Below, piece after piece: positions 63,680 through 64,000 of a stretch of DNA of 64,000 nt. The DNA is taken from the NCBI GenBank assembly GCA_030754035.1, contig JASMBC010000003.1, forward strand, positions 1 to 64,000, written 5' to 3'. Origin of the DNA: Arenicellales bacterium. Lineage in GTDB: Bacteria > Pseudomonadota > Gammaproteobacteria > Arenicellales > UBA868. The stretch's first letter is position 1; each line of letters begins with the position of its first letter. The notes under the pieces were generated by a model, which did no database searches, was not told where the DNA came from, and saw only the letters and a program-made list of their open reading frames with translations. The position numbers were made by a program, and so were the translations under genes.

Positions 63680-64000
63680 ATGAGGAATACACTTCTTTTT
63701 AGTATCGCGCTTTCTTCCGCGGTCGCACTGGCGGGCACTGCCTGGGCTGCGGATCGAGGGCGAGACGGTGAGTTGAGATTGCTCTACTGGCAAGCGCCGT
63801 CGACCATGATGCCGTTCCTCTCGGGCGGCACCAAGGAGTTGGAAGCCTCGTCGGTCGTGATTGAGCCACTGGCTCGTTATGACAACGACGGGAAGATGCA
63901 CGCCTGGCTTGCCGAAGAGATTCCAACGGTTGCAAACGGTGGCGTTGCAGAAGACCTGAAGTCAATCACCTGGAAAATCAAACGTGGAATCAAATGGTCG
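63680..64000 (+). CDS. Peptide ABC transporter substrate-binding protein, N-terminal part
   Basis: The frame runs off the window after 107 codons. A Sec signal peptide is clear (MRNTLLFSIALSSAVALAG, cleavage near AWA-AD), followed by the start of a family 5 solute-binding protein (LLYWQAPSTMMPFLS, VVIEPLARYDNDGK, SITWKIKRGIKWS). A GAGGGAAGGAAA ribosome site precedes the ATG at 63680. Unlike the binding protein at 43019 it uses the Sec, not the Tat, route. It belongs with the two ATPases just upstream. The ORF track missed it; the minus-strand ORFs there are shadows. Confidence 0.88.
   Translation, partial: MRNTLLFSIALSSAVALAGTAWAADRGRDGELRLLYWQAPSTMMPFLSGGTKELEASSVVIEPLARYDNDGKMHAWLAEEIPTVANGGVAEDLKSITWKIKRGIKWS

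Noticed and set aside
1-64000. CRISPR arrays, rRNA, tRNA, transposases or phage structural genes
   Set aside because: Reading both strands showed no regularly spaced direct repeats with unique spacers, no rRNA or cloverleaf sequence, and no protein with transposase, integrase or phage motifs.

Overview
The window looks like a chromosomal segment of a free-living, aerobic, heterotrophic proteobacterium, most likely a gammaproteobacterium. Support for this comes from an OxyR with the E. coli-type cysteine pair, a LiuR-type MerR regulator inside a beta-oxidation operon, cyclopropane fatty acid synthase, a bacteriohemerythrin behind an FNR/ANR-like box, and several peptide ABC importers. Most of the window is GC-rich, but about 26.5-31.9 kb (and, less strongly, 21-23 kb and 57-61.5 kb) is visibly poorer in GC. 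I see no rRNA, tRNA, CRISPR array, transposase or integrase. The species cannot be named from the sequence.

Layout. 0-6 kb: end of a DUF2207 membrane protein, then a minus-strand group (cyclopropane synthase, aldolase/SDR fusion, LsrF-like aldolase, LOG-family hydrolase). 6.2-12.8 kb: a tight plus-strand operon (RidA, D-amino-acid dehydrogenase, EutA/maleate-isomerase-like protein, class I amidotransferase, diaminopropionate ammonia-lyase, M24 peptidase, lipid kinase) that looks like a catabolic route for an unusual amino compound. 12.9-20.8 kb: bacteriohemerythrin, then a minus-strand polyamine/acetylated-amine cluster (amine oxidase, PhyH dioxygenase, ArgE-type deacetylase, acetylpolyamine amidohydrolase, class III aminotransferase, alpha/beta hydrolase). 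21-26.5 kb: a flippase-like/TolB-propeller fusion and a peroxide-defence locus (DUF3501, Fe-S protein, rubrerythrin, divergent oxyR with an OxyR-type operator).

26.5-31.9 kb is an accessory region of small unrelated plus-strand genes (GNAT, nitroreductase-like, GFA, SnoaL-like, EamA, secreted esterase). Copies of one short dispersed repeat separate most of them, so it resembles a gene-cassette array but has no integrase and no clear attC sites. 32-41 kb is a fatty-acid degradation operon (esterase, FadD, LiuR-like regulator, thiolase, HAD/ECH fusion, acyl-CoA dehydrogenase, thioesterase) behind two palindromic LiuR-like operators. 41-42.6 kb holds a ketopantoate-reductase-like gene and a degenerate nuclease-fold protein.

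43-49.2 kb is a complete dipeptide-type ABC importer (Tat-exported binding protein, two permeases, double ATPase) followed by a transglutaminase-like protein. 49.2-56.7 kb carries single enzymes and the tail of a broken acyl-CoA synthetase gene. 56.8-64 kb contains a BNR-propeller protein and an MFS transporter, next to a second peptide ABC locus whose binding protein runs off the window. A 101-bp internal copy of that locus's first ATPase gene lies about 4.9 kb away, fused to the end of the MFS gene, so the propeller/MFS block is bounded by direct repeats.
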